A program made the position numbers and the translations under genes. Source: Amoebophrya sp. A120 (lineage: Eukaryota; Sar; Dinophyceae; Syndiniales; Amoebophryaceae). Taken from it: a DNA stretch of 25,841 nt. Of the stretch, positions 1 through 12,500 are shown piece by piece. Numbering within the stretch: position 1 is the first letter of the stretch; each line of letters starts with the position of its first letter. The stretch is taken from contig CAJINV010000005.1 of NCBI GenBank assembly GCA_905178155.1, positions 9,217,604 through 9,243,444 of the forward strand. Direction: 5' to 3'. The notes under the pieces are model-generated. The model did no database searches. It was not told the DNA's origin and saw nothing but the letters and a program-made list of their open reading frames with translations.

Positions 1-300
1 GTGCGACACCTCGAGTGCGACTGCCTTCGGATTTTTTTTGGATTTTTGGCAGCAGATTACCAACTGGATAGTAAGCAACTGCCTCCGCCGATGGTATGGA
101 CCAGGTTTGGTCCGATCTCGCTACTATTGAATAGTAATGGAGGCACGACATCGATTTTCTGCTATTTTCTAGGAAGCTTTATTTTCCGGAAGTCGGAAAA
201 TCCGGACCGCAGCGATCTCCCGAGATCTTTCCGGAAGTCCAGATCTCTTCGGAAAATCGAATGTCCGGCAAGGTGCCGACGTTGTCCATAGGGTTGAGGG
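1..300. other. Unassigned left edge
   Basis: No gene is recognised here. Short ORFs exist but lack start context or family features. Around 170-260 there are several imperfect copies of a TTCCGGAAGTC-like string in both orientations, which gives a locally palindromic texture of unknown meaning. Confidence 0.4.
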
Positions 301-1385
301 GCTGCAGAATCGATTTTGTGGCCGGTAGGGCTCGTTGCCCGTACCTCATAGGGCGCGGGCTGGGACGGGGGTTGGTAAGGCATTGGCGTGGGAGACTGCA
401 TCCGCGAAGAAAGGGCGGACGCACAAAATAGATTTTGTGGGAGATCCGCTAAGGCGCATAGCGGGATGGAAGCTCTCCCCCCTAGTCCGTCGGCCCGGCG
501 GATTGCGTGGCGCACCGCCTCGATATTGAGCCACGCAGCCGCTCGATTCGGTCGGACCTGGGAAGCTGCGAAATCGATTTTGTGTGGTCGGGCGATTGTG
601 TGGCCTTCGACAGCGATTGCGCGACCCACAACGGCGAACCTGTGGCCAGCACAAAGCCGACCTTTTGGTCGGCGCTGCGTTCTGGGGGAATGGAAAATCG
701 ATTTTGTGCAATCTGCGGGATTGCGCGTCTGGAGGAGGGGTTTTGTGCAATCCGCGCCTACGAGATTCGATTTTGTGCAATCTGCGTTCTGTGCGATGCA
801 AAATCGATTTTGTGGAATGCAAAGTCGATTTTGCGGGATTCGGTTTTGTGCAATGCAAAACCGTGATGTGGTTTTGTGCAATGCAAAATCGATTTTGTGC
901 AATGCAAAATCGATTTTGTGCAATGCAAAATCGATTTTGCGGGATTCGGTTTTGTGCATATGCAAAATCGATTTTGTGCAATCCGCGTCTGAGGGAATGC
1001 AAAATCTATTTTGTGCAATGCAAAATCGGGACTAGGTTTTGTGCAATGCAAAATCGATCTTGTCCAATGCAAAATCGATTTTGTGCAATGCAAGATCGAT
1101 TTTGCGGCATTCGGTTTTGTGCAATGCAAAATCGATTTTGTGCAATGCAAGATCGATTTTGCGGCATTCGGTTTTGTGCAATGCAAAATCGATTTTGTGC
1201 AATGCAAAATCGGGCTTCGGTTTTGTGCAACGCAAAATCGATTTTGTGCAATGCAAAATCGATTTTGTGCAATGCAAAATCGATTTTGCGGGATTCGGTT
1301 TCGTGCAATCATGCAAAATCGATTTTGTGCAATCCGCGTCTGCGGGAATGCAAAATCGATTTTGAGCAATGCAAAATTCGGGAAT
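300..1385. repeat. Minisatellite with 21-bp unit centred on AAAATCGATTTT
   Basis: The core unit is GTGCAATGCAAAATCGATTTT (one base over 20 if the next G is counted), 21 bp long and centred on a palindrome with an ATCGAT core. From about 800 to 1385 there are roughly 18 cores. They are arranged as runs of one to three units separated by GCGGGATTCGG or GCGGCATTCGG spacers, so a higher-order repeat is visible. From 300 to 800 the same core is dispersed at wider intervals (about 306, 424, 569, 692, 766). Because 21 is a multiple of three and the unit has no stop, several frames on both strands stay open. I read those ORFs as by-products. One + frame could nevertheless join gene A through the intron at 1468-1792. 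Confidence 0.9.
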
Positions 1386-1467
1386 CGGGAATCGCCCCCC
1401 TTAGGTTGGTTGGCTCTGGCCTCTACAGTTTCGCCGCGCCACCGGATTTTTTTTCGATTTTCTTGGC

Positions 1468-1792
1468 CGATAAAAAGTTGGTCCAAATCACTACCAACAT
1501 ATCGAAACGAAGTCTGTGATGCTGTATTTGCGTACACAAATCAGATTTGTCCTGCTGAAGGGGACGGCAGGCCTGCATCAAGCCTGAGTAGGGAGGTTTT
1601 GGCCTAGGCGCGTAGCATGAGAAACGTCTGCGCTGCAGGGCAAACCGCATCACACCCCGCCTCCATAATGCGGCGGAGCCTGTGGAATTGGGGTCTTGCA
1701 AGACAGAGATGATTTGTGGTCGCAAATCAGCATTGCAAATTTTCTGCGACGTATCTTTTCCATATGTTGAGGGGGGACTTTTCTTTACGATA
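1468..1792 (+). mobile_element. Introner-like element A0 (CCCCCC group), left end uncertain
   Basis: The right end is clear: CATATGTTGAGGGGGGACTT then CTTTACGATA, followed by GTTGC. The interior shares GTGATGCTG...TTTGCGNNCACAAATCAG with the element at 10118-10445. The left end is placed at CGATAAAAAG by the spacing of its CATATCGAAA motif. A weak direct repeat TTGGC/GTTGC is the only flank support. Confidence 0.5.
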
Positions 1793-4297
1793 GTTGCTGG
1801 AAGAAGAGGAAAATCTTGACAGAGACGCTAGTTTGCCGCCCAATACAAGAGGTGCGCAACGAATAAATCACCTGAACAATAAATCCACCTCGAGTAGTTC
1901 CATCCACGCAGATTTAGAACCAACTTTGCTAGCGGAGACACTGCAACAGAAGCGGAGCCGAAGTGGTAGCAGTTCCAATCTCATCAACAAAAATGGGCAA
2001 AACAACAACAATTCATCCAGCAACAACTCTTCTTTCGGAGGACCGCCTGCGAGAAACAAGCTGAGCCTGACGAACACCAGCGAGCATTTTTCTTGCAATT
2101 CGAATTTTGAAAACAACTACAACTCGTCCAGCGAGGAAATATTTAAAGTGGAGGAAAAGAATATACTGGGAAATTCTTCGTCCAGCACTGCGCATGAACA
2201 AGACAGTTCTTCCTTCGCGTTGAATCCGTTTCCAACAGGAACGTCGGCGGACGGGTTGGGCTTGTGTTTTCAAAAGTACAACGGGACGAGCGGTTCATCG
2301 TCTTCATCCGTGGGGGTTCATTTTAACGCGGCCGGGAATCCTGTTGATTTCACCAACAAGACTCGTGGCGCCAGTACTGCTTCCTCCAGCTCTAGTTCTG
2401 CGACAGCCACGTCGAAATACCTGCTTGATCTACCGTTCACGTTGAAAGAGAGGCGGGTGGAGCAAGCGCCGGCACTATCCAAGAAAAAAACTGTGTTAGT
2501 GTGGGTCTTTTGGGAAAACAGCATCACAAGTTTGTCTGCCATGACAGGAAAAACTTGTCATGCGCAGATACGACGGGAAAACACGGAGGAAACGAGCCTA
2601 CCATGCATGTGGAGCATGATGACACGCGTAACTGTTTTGCTTTTTCTGCATCACAGACTTACACTTACACAGTGTTTTTCTTTGATAGGCACCGGTGGTG
2701 GGCGGAAGTAGGCGCAGCTCCTCGACCTCGCAGAGGGTGAGTTTCTATGGATTGCAAAAATGTCTGGGTCTGGAAGATTGCAACTTGTCATGCGAAATCC
2801 GAATCATGCAAAAGTCTGTGTTGCATGAGTGCCAAAAGCTGTCCACTTTCGACCAAGTTGGGAGGGAGTTTCTCATGCAGGATAGGCATGAAAGAGACCT
2901 CGCAGACTCTGTCGTGCTAGGTCCCGCATTCCAGACCTGAAGGGTCAGGGAAAACGTGCATGACAAGTTCACACTCTTCCAGACCCAGACATTTTTGCAT
3001 TTGATAGTTTGAGCGGCTCTGCAACTTCGAACGTGATGGCTTATTCGAAACAGCAGACTGTTCTCCCGCCGGCGGAATCTATACAACTAGGGACGACATC
3101 ATCTTCAAACAGGCCGACTACAACGCGTCCGGGAGTTATAATTCCCGGTGTGAACACAAGCGCGGCACACGTGAAAACTAGCACGGACTACGCGCAGCTG
3201 TCTCCGGACAAAAAACAGCGGGAGAGAAAGAACTCGTGGATATAACCTGCTCAGGTGTTACAATCTCAAACGCCACGAGAGAAATGGAAATTTGTGATGC
3301 AAAAAGTGCATGGTCTAGTCTGCTGTCACGGGATTGCGCATGACAAGTTACGGAGCTCCAAACCGCATGAGGGTCTGGCGAAATTTGTATTGCGAAAAGC
3401 GCAAAGCTCTGCAGGTTCCTTGTTATGCTCTCTATGCAATACAAATCCCACAGCCACGTGCTATTAGAGCATTTGAGACTGTAACATCTGAGCAAGCCAT
3501 AGTGGAGCGCGGTGAGTTCTAGCTCCTCGAGTTCCGCGACGAGTGCTACCTTCGTTGCACCAAGTGGAACCACCGCCGCCGGGGGGCGTGTTGCTGACCG
3601 TTCCCCGCCAAAACAGCGGGATTTTGGCGGAACAATTGGAGCTGCTTCCGCTGCTGGTACGAACGCCTCAGCGTCGTCACAGACACGAAAACCACTATAC
3701 AACGAAGCGCCGTATAAGCCGCCGCCGAGGACAACTATAACAGGAACGGCGCTCAATTGTATGGTCCCCTCAGCTGCTGGACAAGGACAAGGTCAAACTC
3801 CAACTACCAACCCCCTCCCCATCAGCCGCTCGTTGTTCGCCGGGAGCAAGCATACGATCCCGCTGACCACCGGGAAGCGGATTTTCATCACGCCGCCAAC
3901 AGGGCCCGGGGCTTTGTCCTCGTCGAGCAATAATATCAGTAGGAATCCACCACTGAATAGTGGTTCATCTCTTCTGAACAACCCGAGTTTGTTGAACACG
4001 AGTAGTGTTGCACCATCATCAAATCATGCGGCGAATCATTCCGCGAACAACTACACCCGATCTACATTCATCCACCTGTCGAGAACAGACTCGGAAGCCG
4101 CTGTGCCACAAGGGAAGATTATTTCCGCGAGCGAACGAGAAGAGTTGCAGCACTTGCAGCAATTGATCAAGGAGAGGGACGTGTTGGTCGCGGAATTGCG
4201 GAAAAAAGTGCTGGAACCGGAGGAAATTCGGAAGTTGAGTGTGTTGTTGGAGGAATTGCGCGGCTTGCGGGAAAGCAGCGCGAATGGGAGGAAGTGA
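1793..4297 (+). CDS. Gene A: Ser/Asn-rich protein with C-terminal coiled coil (5' end unresolved)
   Basis: Exons 1793-2475, 2693-2745, 3012-3240 and 3507-4297 join in frame once the introners between them are removed; the stop is TGA at 4295-4297. They encode about 585 residues. The N-terminal part is disordered, with Ser and Asn runs (NNNNSSSNNSSF near 2010). The middle is rich in Ser, Thr and Pro. The last 55 residues (about 4120-4290) are a charged heptad-like helix (EREELQHLQQLIKERDVLVA and onward), probably a coiled coil for self-association. I recognise no enzymatic family and no signal peptide. The first exon here begins at a 3' intron border and has no good ATG, so the start lies upstream. 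One minisatellite frame can be spliced onto it (left end at 1467), which would make the repeat coding; I regard that as unproven. Function is unknown. Confidence 0.7.
2476..2687 (+). mobile_element. Introner A1 (AAAAAACTGTG group)
   Basis: Ends are TATCCAAGAAAAAAACTGTG and CACAGTGTTTTTCTTTGATA. A perfect 5-bp flanking repeat GGCAC lies at 2471-2475 and 2688-2692. Removal of 2476-2692 joins GCA C|CG GTG in frame. Splicing at the internal GTTAGT/ACACAG instead would run into TGA. Confidence 0.9.
2746..3006 (+). mobile_element. Introner A2 (TGTCTGGGTCTGG group)
   Basis: The left arm TGCAAAAATGTCTGGGTCTG is mirrored at the right end (CAGACCCAGACATTTTTGCA). Flanks are GTTTC/GTTTG (4 of 5). The interior is almost identical to the element at 11237-11497 in gene B, so the two look like recent copies. 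Removal keeps gene A in frame. Confidence 0.9.
3241..3501 (+). mobile_element. Introner A3 (GTTACAATCTC group)
   Basis: Ends are TATAACCTGCTCAGGTGTTA and CATCTGAGCAAGCCATA. The flanking repeat GTGGA at 3236-3240 and 3502-3506 is perfect. It is a sister of the element at 18780-19041. Removal of 3241-3506 joins TGG A|GC GCG in frame; unspliced, gene A would stop at 3245. Confidence 0.9.
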
Positions 4298-4689
4298 GGA
4301 CTGGCGTTTTTACTTGTGGTCTGACGTTGAGAGTAAGAAGTTGCAAGAATTTGATGATGTGCTCTATCTTAATCTACTTTCCTGCAAGTCGAAGTTGTGT
4401 GTTGTACAGAAGTCGAAAAGAAGCAGTGAACGAGCACGCGGAGAAGATCTTACCAAAGTTATGTTAGTGCAGCAGCGCATGTTGAAGTCTTTTCTTATTT
4501 GTCTGGAGTTACGGTTGAGTAAGGAAAGAAGCTCTGAACAATATGATCCATGAAATGAAAGCAGATGGCTTGTGAATCCCGAAAGAGGAGGTCGGAAACT
4601 TTTTGCCGAGAATTGTAGGTGTTCGCTCCCCAGCAACAGCATGCTTTTTAGTTGCGGGCATCTGTTTGATCATAGCAACCAACAGCAAC
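4298..4689. other. 3' flank of gene A
   Basis: Stop codons occur in all + frames and no ORF here is credible. This is probably the 3' untranslated region and downstream flank of gene A. No AATAAA signal is evident. Confidence 0.5.
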
Positions 4690-6080
4690 AGTGGGCGCCA
4701 CCATTCTAGCGCAAACGCTAGCCCATTGCGCAGGTCCCTGCGCCTGGGAGATACAGGGGCGGGGGCTTTCGTGTGTCATGCAGGAGCTCCGCCCAAGACA
4801 GAGGGAGCGCCGCCACCCTCGAACTTTGTGGCGTTTTGCGGGCCGGCTGGTCTCTCTGTGTTTTCTGGTTTGCCTGATATGGGCAGCGCGGCGCCAGCGG
4901 CTACGTTGTCCTATTGCGGACCGATCAGCGCGCGCCATTTCTGGCCCGCCGCCCCGCGTTACGGCGGGCAGCCGGCGCGCCCGCGCGAGCCAGCTGCCTA
5001 GCGGCCTTTATTTTTTCGTGGCCGTGCATTAGCAAAAACAAAAAAACAGCACGCCGCCACCCACCACAACCAACCACGGCAAACAAGGACGGCGCCGCCG
5101 CGCGCGCCATGCATTTTTTTGCGGCCGCGGATATGGTGGCGCGCCGGGAAGCCGCCCAGGCAGGGCGGTGGGCCCTCGACAGCCCTGCGCGCCCCGCGCA
5201 TGGCGCCGCTTGCCGCGCAGGTAGCAGGCCGCGCGCCATCCTCCGGGGGAGGCCGGGGCACGCATCTTCGCCGGGCGCTTGTCGGGCAGGGCATCGGAGA
5301 GAGCTTCGCGGGCTCGGGCTGCCTCGGCCGGGGCGGGCGCGTTGTTTGGTTGTGGCGCCGCCCGCGGCAGCCCTTCCGCTTCGCTGCCGTGCTTATGATG
5401 CTGCCCGGGCCCTGCTTAGTCAGTCTGCCGGGGCCGGGCGGGGCCGGCGCCGGTTCTGGCCCGGCAGCAAGCTGCGGCCCGGGCGGCCCCTTGGCCGCGT
5501 GGCTTTGGCGCCAGCCTGCCGTCGTCCCGGAACTACGTTCCCCGCGCGGGGCACTGTGCCCCGGGGGACCGACCACGTCCGCGCAGCAGGAGAGAAGTGG
5601 CGACCACGCCCAAGACCCGGACCGGGGCGCTATCAGTCTACCCCCGCGCAGACGGGGGGGGAGGCGGTGCGCCAGGCCGCGCCCCCTCGCTCGCTCGTCA
5701 GCCTGACGCCGTGGGCGCGGGCGCCCGCCCTTTTCTGTCGGGCCTACTGTCGCGCGCGGAATGAAAGGAAAGCAGGGCCGGGGGCGCGCGGGAACGAACC
5801 CACCGGGGAGGCGCCCCTTTTTAATTTTTGTCAGGCCGCTGCTTCGCGGGGGGGCCTAGCCTTTCGCCGGTGCTTGTGCGGCGCCAGCCTGGACGGGGGC
5901 CTCCGCGCATTGCCGTTGTTTTCGCCCAGTGCTAGGACCGGGCGCGCTTCTTGGCGCAGCTCCGTCGTGCACAGCGAAGGCCCCCGGCTGCCCTTGCTTT
6001 CTCACTCCAGGTCGCAGGGCAATGCCGGTCGTATCTTTCTTGTGCTAGCTCGGTTCGACGCGTGGCCGAGTCTCTATCGC
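4690..6080. other. GC-rich island, probably noncoding
   Basis: Composition changes abruptly: long runs of GGCCGGGCGGGGCCGG type replace the roughly balanced surroundings. Local GC palindromes occur, such as GGGGCACTGTGCCCC near 5548-5562. Long ORFs run here in several frames on both strands, for example 4914-6086 on +. Their products are Arg/Ala/Gly/Pro-rich, as expected from GC-rich sequence with few stops. No introner lies in it, unlike every expressed gene in the window. It may be a regulatory or structural spacer or a foreign insertion. Confidence 0.6.
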
Positions 6081-6554
6081 CGCTAGCTTCAGAGTAACAA
6101 AACCACTCAGCTTTATCTTGCTTGTCCGCCAGTTCTTGTTCTTCACACACTTTGTATCCAAGATCCACTCCGCTCATGCCGACGGCGAAGCGGAAGAACA
6201 ACAGTTGAGGCAGTTCTTTGGATCTCAACCATAACCTTTTTCTGTTGTAGTCCTGCCCGGCCTGACAGATCATTGGCGCGTGCGTGTATTCGATGGCATG
6301 TAGTACAAGGAGCACAGTAGAATTCATGTTCATCTATTTTGAATTCAGAAAAGAACAGTAGGAATAGCTGCAAATCAACATAATCAAACTGCTTGACGTA
6401 CTATGGCAATTGATTTCTTCGACGCTATGGTATAGCTAAGGCACTTCACACACGTACTGGACGACAGCGTTTTCTTTACCTAAAAACTTACACCTGCTCC
6501 TTTTGCGAAACTTTCCTTCCACATTCCCCCTTCCCACATGTACCTGTTTTTAAG
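6081..6554 (+). other. 5' flank of gene B
   Basis: AT-richer spacer. A pyrimidine-rich tract (about 6494-6537, with TTTCCTTCC and TTCCCCCTTCCC) is followed by TTTTTAAG, whose AG (6553-6554) directly abuts the start ATG. That arrangement could serve as a spliced-leader trans-splice acceptor as used in dinoflagellates, but this is inference only. Confidence 0.35.
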
Positions 6555-9500
6555 ATGCCACCTTCGAAGAAGCAAAACGTGAATTCTGGCGAGGCCAAGA
6601 AGCCCAACGCCAAGGCCAAACCGAAGGCAAAACCGAAGGCGAAGCCCAAAGCAAAACCGAAAGCAAAACCCAAGGCAAAGCCCAAAGCGGAACCAAAGGC
6701 GAAGCCGCAAGTGGAGTTGGGAGCCAAACCCGAGGCAAAACCGAAAGCAGAGCCGAAGGCAAGAGGGCGGCCGAAAGGCAAGGGCGCTGCGAAGCCGAAG
6801 GTAGCACCGGTGAAGAAGCAGGAGGGGGCAAAGAAACACCAGCAGGAAACGACTTCTCCTAAAATCGGTAAGGAAGTAGTTGTAGAGCAGGCGGCGGGAG
6901 GGCCAGCGGCTTCCTCTTCTTCTTCTTGTTCTGCTTCTGCGGCCGCATCCGCATCGGCAAAACCCGCGAAGGAAGAGAAATTTGTGCAAGGAACTAGCAC
7001 GACTCTCAGCACGACCAGCCCAATCGTTAACCTTGCTCCGGGGGCGAAACTAGCGGAGAAAAATAAAGTTCATTTCAATACAACCAGCTCCAGCTCCAGT
7101 CCGCCTGCTCACGTAGTTGTACCTCCTGTAGCAGGGAACAACAAAGAAGCTGAGGGCAGCACCAGTACGAAAGTTATTTCTAGCACTATAATTACTGACG
7201 CGCAGGGCAGACTGAAGAGACTTGAGATTTTTTTTGATCCAGTGGCAAAGAAGCAGAGGGTTGTGCAGCACTTTATTGAAGACACTCCTCCTGCAGAAGA
7301 AGTTGCTCCGGAGAAGGTGGCGTCGTCGAAGAAGGCAGGTGCTTTGGAGACTACCTCGAAAAGTGGTAGTGCCGCCGTTGCCTCTGTGCCAGTGCCAGAG
7401 GAGAAGAAATTTGACAACACGAAAACAAGTTCCGGTCCTGTACCTCCTGCACTTGCGCCACTGAGTACTTATTCTAGAAAGGAGATCACGAGGACTGCTG
7501 TTGACACTAGTACCTCCAGCACCGTCGCAGCTGGTATTGCTCCGTCGAAGAAAAAGAAGACAGGTGAAGAAGAGACTACTAGTACCTCAAACAGCGTTCC
7601 TCTTGTAGCTGTGCAAAATAAACTGAAAAAGCAGAAACTTGATACAACAGAGTTGTTGTCCACCTGTTCTACCACTGGTCATCTCGCAGGAGCAGTCGGA
7701 GGTGCAGCTTCTGCGCAAAAGGACAAGCAAATCGACACGTTGGTAGAAAAGAGTTGTTCCGGTGTTAATACCGCAGGTTCTACTTTGTCTGGAGCGAAGA
7801 ATAAACCTTCTGCGACTTCGATCTTATCTCAGAGTAAGAACGTGGACGTCAAGCAGGAGAAGATCGAGAGCAAAACTGGTGGCTCCACCGAACCTGTCCC
7901 TGCTGTTGCCTCACCAAAGGAGGAGCGCGTTGATATAAAAATTACCACGACTGCTGCTGAAGATGAAGACGTGCCAGCAGCTGCGGTGGTGAAAGTTGAC
8001 GTTGCCACTACAACTTCCAGCAAAGACGCGCCTGCTGCTCTGCCGGTGGAACAAAAGAAAGTTGCCGTTGCCAGCACTCCTTCCAGCGAAGACGCGTCTG
8101 CTGCTGCGCTGCCGAAGCCAGACGAGAAAGTTGCCGTTGCCAGCACTCCTTCCAGCGGAGACGCACGCGAAGGGCTGCCGAGGCCAGACGATAAAGTTGA
8201 CGTTGCCAGCACTCCTTCTAGCGGAGAGGCACGCGAAGGGCTGCCGAAGCAAGACGAGAGCGCCGAGATTGTCAGCACTCCTTCTGGTGAAGAAGCGCCA
8301 GCAACTGGGTCGGAGAAAAAAGACGAGAAAGTTGACATTTCCACTAATTCTGACGAAGACGCGCCTGCAGCTACTTCGCCGGTGGAAAAAGACGTGAAAG
8401 TTGACATTGGCACCACTTCTAGCGAAGACCCGCCTGCTGCGCTGCCGAATCAAGAGGAGAAGGAGGTTGACGGCGCCAATATTTCTTCTACAGGAGACGC
8501 GCCAGCAGCTACGTTGGTGTTGACACAAGACGAAAAAGTTGACATTGCCACTACTTCTAGCGAAGACGCACCAATAGCAGCTCTTTCGGTGAAACAAAGC
8601 GAGAAACAAGTTGAGGTCTTGCCCACTTCTAGCGAAGACGCGCCAGCAGCTCTTTCGGTGAAACACGAGGGGCAGAAAGTTGACGTTGCTACTACTTCTA
8701 GCGAAGACGTGCCAGCGGCAGCTCTTTCGGTGAAGCACGGCGATAAAGTTGACGCTCTTCCGACTTCGAGTGACCACGCATCAGCAGCTCCAGCGGAAAA
8801 AGAAGAGAAGCGTGAGGACGATTCCACTCCTTCTAGCGAAGAACACGCAGCACCTGCTGCAGCTCTGCTGGTGAAGCAAGAGAAAGTCGACTCCACCCCC
8901 TGCCCGACGGCTAGCGAAGACGCACCAGCAAGAGCTGCTGTAGTACCGGAGAACAAACACGACGAAAGAATTGACATTACCTCCGGGACCACTTCTGGGG
9001 AAGACGGATCTACTGCTGTTCTGCCGAATCAAGTAGACGGGAAAGTTGACATAATTACTAAAAATTATTCGAGCGGGGAACACGAAGAACACACGCCAGC
9101 TGCTTCAGCGGTCGTGGAGGAATATAAGGAAGTTGACATTACCACGACGGTGGATAGTGGAGACGCGCCAGTACTACCAGCTCCATCAGAAAATAAAGAG
9201 CTCGAAGATCTTCATAAAGCTGACAGCGCGAATATTCTTGCCAGCGAACAAGAGAACGGTCCATCTGCATTTGCTCCAGGTCTTCGGGAGAAACAAAACG
9301 ACGAGGGCACTGACGTCATTATCGCCACTTCATCTTCCAGTGGGGCTGGTGACGCAGTAGACGCAGTTGTTCCTTTGCCAAAAGAAGACGGCAAAGAAAT
9401 TGACAAACCTTCGACGACGTCGCCGCCCCTGACCCCAGTCTCTACAACTCCATCCACCAGTTCCCCCGCAGCAGTGGCGGGAACAAAAGAAAATAAAGAT

Positions 9501-12500
9501 AATCCAGAACAAGAAACACAAGCAGGCGTGAAAAACAGCTTTTCAGCTATACCGGACATCGACAAGAACAATCTTATCAGCGACAAGCAACTGACGGCGA
9601 TCCGGCTGAGACACAAAAAGATGGCGGAGGCCATGGAGAAGCTGTTGAAGTTGCAGGAAGACTACAATAAAAAGAACCGGCTCCGGGTTCTCATCCTCGG
9701 CGGCTCGACCTTCGTTGGCAGAACGTTGGTCCGGAACATCTTGAAAGAAGTCCATCATTATCAACTGCAACTATGTCTGGGTCCTCTGGAAACTTGTGCT
9801 GCGGGGAAGGGAATACTTAGTGAAAGCACTGTAATGCGCTGCCGAGCATGACAAGTTTTGCTGTGGTTCTGAGTTGCGTACTCTGCATGAGAAACTGCGC
9901 TTTTGTATGACAGGCAAGAGGAGCTCTTCGCGGCCACGCAATACAGAGTTCAGAGTCATGCCCGACTAGCATGACAAATCTCGCAATCTCCCAGACCCAG
10001 ACATGCTTGCAGTGCATAATCATTTGGACTTGGCGATTCTGAATCGCGGCCGGAAGTATTGGGATGGCGACTGGCAGGGCGCATTTCCGCCGACGAAGGA
10101 GAACATTCATGAAACAATATCGTAAGGAAAAATCCCCCCTCCCCATATCGAAAAGGCATCCTTTTGAAAATTTGTGATGCTGATTTGCGGCCACAAATCA
10201 GGTCTGTCTTGCAAGAGAGCAAAGCCCGAGCTTCCTCCGCTTTACGCCGGCGATTTGTAATGCTGCTGCGCTAACAGGGCAGCCGTCTGCCTCTGCCATG
10301 CTGAGCGCCCACTTCCAGCCAGCCCCTTCCAGGCTTTGCATCTGCCTGCAGTCCTCTAGGGCAATGCAGAGCTGATTTGCGTACACAAATTCCGCAACAC
10401 AGATTGCCATTTTGATATGGGGAGCGGGAATTCTTTCTTTTGATAAACAAACACGCTGAGGATCTTCCCCGGGGATCGGCGGAAGATGAAAGGGAAGCCT
10501 TTTCAGGACATCATCGCCAAACTTACGATCGAAGATAAAACCCGCTTTTATTACGATGAGGTGCTGGACTACATCGCAAAAACTCATGGGGCGGGAGATG
10601 AAAATGGAAATGACAATGGAAATCAAAATCCCTCGTCATCTATCAAATGCAAAAGTGTCTGGGTCTGGAAACTTGTGATGCTAAAAGTGAATGGTAGACG
10701 GACTGCAATACGCGGTATGCATGACAAATTTTCCGGCTCCCATGTCTTACGTATTCCGCATAGCAAACTGCGTTTTTGCATGACAGGTAAGAGGGCCTTT
10801 TCGTGCCTATGCAATACAGATTCTCAAGTCATGCCAGACAAGCATGACAAACTTGCATTCTTCCAGACCCAGACATTTTTACAGTTGATATCATCCAGTT
10901 GTGCGGATCATAATGGGAAAAAGACCACCAACATGATCTCGTCAACCAATCCATCTGATCCATCTGATCATGGGAAAATGACTAGTGCAGCTGCTTCTAG
11001 TTCATCATCATCATCATCAGCAGGTGCTCCTGCTCCTCCGCAGGACAGCATCAACAAGAAAAAGCCGTTTTGGGACGTGATTGTGGATTTCTGTTGTTTC
11101 CAAGAGTCAGAATTTCAAGACGTCATGAAGGGGTTGTACTTGGCCGGGAAATTGGTTTGTGACGAGAGGTGGAGCCTAGAAAAAGAGAAAAGGGAAAACC
11201 ACAGAGTTCACCCCCAGGTGGTGTGGGATCACGCGATATGGATTGCAAAAGTGTCTGGGTCTGGAAGATTGCAACTTGTCATGCTAAATCCGATTCGTGC
11301 AGAAATCTGTGTTGCATGAGTGCCAAAACCTTTCCACTTTCGACCAAGTTGGGAGGGAGTTTCTCATGCAGGATAGGCATGAAAGAGACCTCAGAGACTC
11401 TGTCATGCTAGGTCCCGCATTCCAGAGCTCAAAGGTCATGACAAACCTGCATGACAAGTTCACACTCTTCCAGACCTAGACATTTTTGCATTTCATACGC
11501 GAAACAAGCCAACGTCGTTTCCGACAACTTTCCCCCGGAAGCCTTCGTCAGTTATGCAAGAAAAAAACTATGTAAGTGTAAATCTGTGATGCAAAAAATG
11601 CAAAACAGTTACACTTGTCATGCTGAGTGTGCGTAATAGGCCACTTTCCTACGTATTTGCACGTACTAGCTGCGCATGACAGGTTTTTCCTGTAATGCAA
11701 AGCGAATTTGTGATGCTGCTCATTCTACAAGGTTACACTTACACAGTTTTTTTCCTGGATATCAGTCATTACATCTTCATTTCCACGGATTCCGTGTATG
11801 AGGTGTGCGGTCTCGAAAAGTGCGCAAAGGAAAGAATCGCGATCGAACGGCTCTTATGAACTGCAAAAGTATCGTAGTGCTAGTAGTAATGGCAATACAA
11901 ATTAGCTCAGCATGACAAATGGAATTTGTCATGCTGTTTTGATGCCTTGGGATAAAGATTTGTAAATGCATGACTGCGATTAGGATTACTACGAGTGCGA
12001 TGCTTTTGCAGGTCATAGCTTTTACCCAAGAAGGACGTGGAGAATTATTACAAGTGGAAATTTTCGGATGCGAAGCTACTGCATAGTATCCTGAGTAAAA
12101 ACGTACCCACACCAGAGTTGTAATGCAGATTTGCAAAGACAGGAAGACTTGTAATGCGCATCCCCATGAGAGCCATTCCCAGTCGTGTTTTGGAATTTGT
12201 GATGCTGTGAACAGGATGAGCAGATGAATCTGTGACGCGGCTGCACTTGCTAACCTGCACTACACTGCATAGCGCAACTTGTCATGCGTGACTCACAAAA
12301 CTCCTAGGTTTGTGTTGCAAAATCCTCATCCTGACTCTGGTGTGGGTACGTTTTTACTCAGGATAAGGACTACGACTACTTCAACATCTGGGGCGGGTAA
12401 GAGCGACAGCAAGCAGAGCCTTGGCGGAAAAGCAGAAGTGGAGCACGGTAGTTCAAGTTCAACAACATCAGTTATGGATTGTAAAAATGTCTGAATCTGG

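Noticed and set aside
800-1385. CRISPR-like array
   Set aside because: Units are contiguous or separated by the same few recurring spacers; there are no unique spacers, and the surroundings are eukaryotic genes.
162-1607. Long overlapping ORFs on both strands (repeated QCKIDFV and HKIDFAL)
   Set aside because: A 21-bp repeat without stops opens several frames at once. The proteins are only the repeat read in different frames. One + frame could be a gene A 5' exon, but this is unproven.
6040-6080. tRNA-like GGTTCGA box
   Set aside because: Only the T-loop-like string is present; no acceptor stem, D-arm or anticodon arm could be paired around it.
4914-6086. 390-residue ORF and others in the GC-rich island
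   Set aside because: Arg/Ala/Gly/Pro-rich in every frame, as expected from composition. No domain, no introner and no start context support a gene.
7829-8992. Minus-strand ORFs opposite gene B
   Set aside because: They mirror the SSEDAPAAL coding repeat and have no independent features.
12087-12365. Ordinary GT-AG splicing at the internal GTAAAAACG and CTCAG of B7 (and C1)
   Set aside because: Using those sites leaves palindromic remnants and creates in-frame stops in both B7 and C1, while removal of the whole element keeps the frame.
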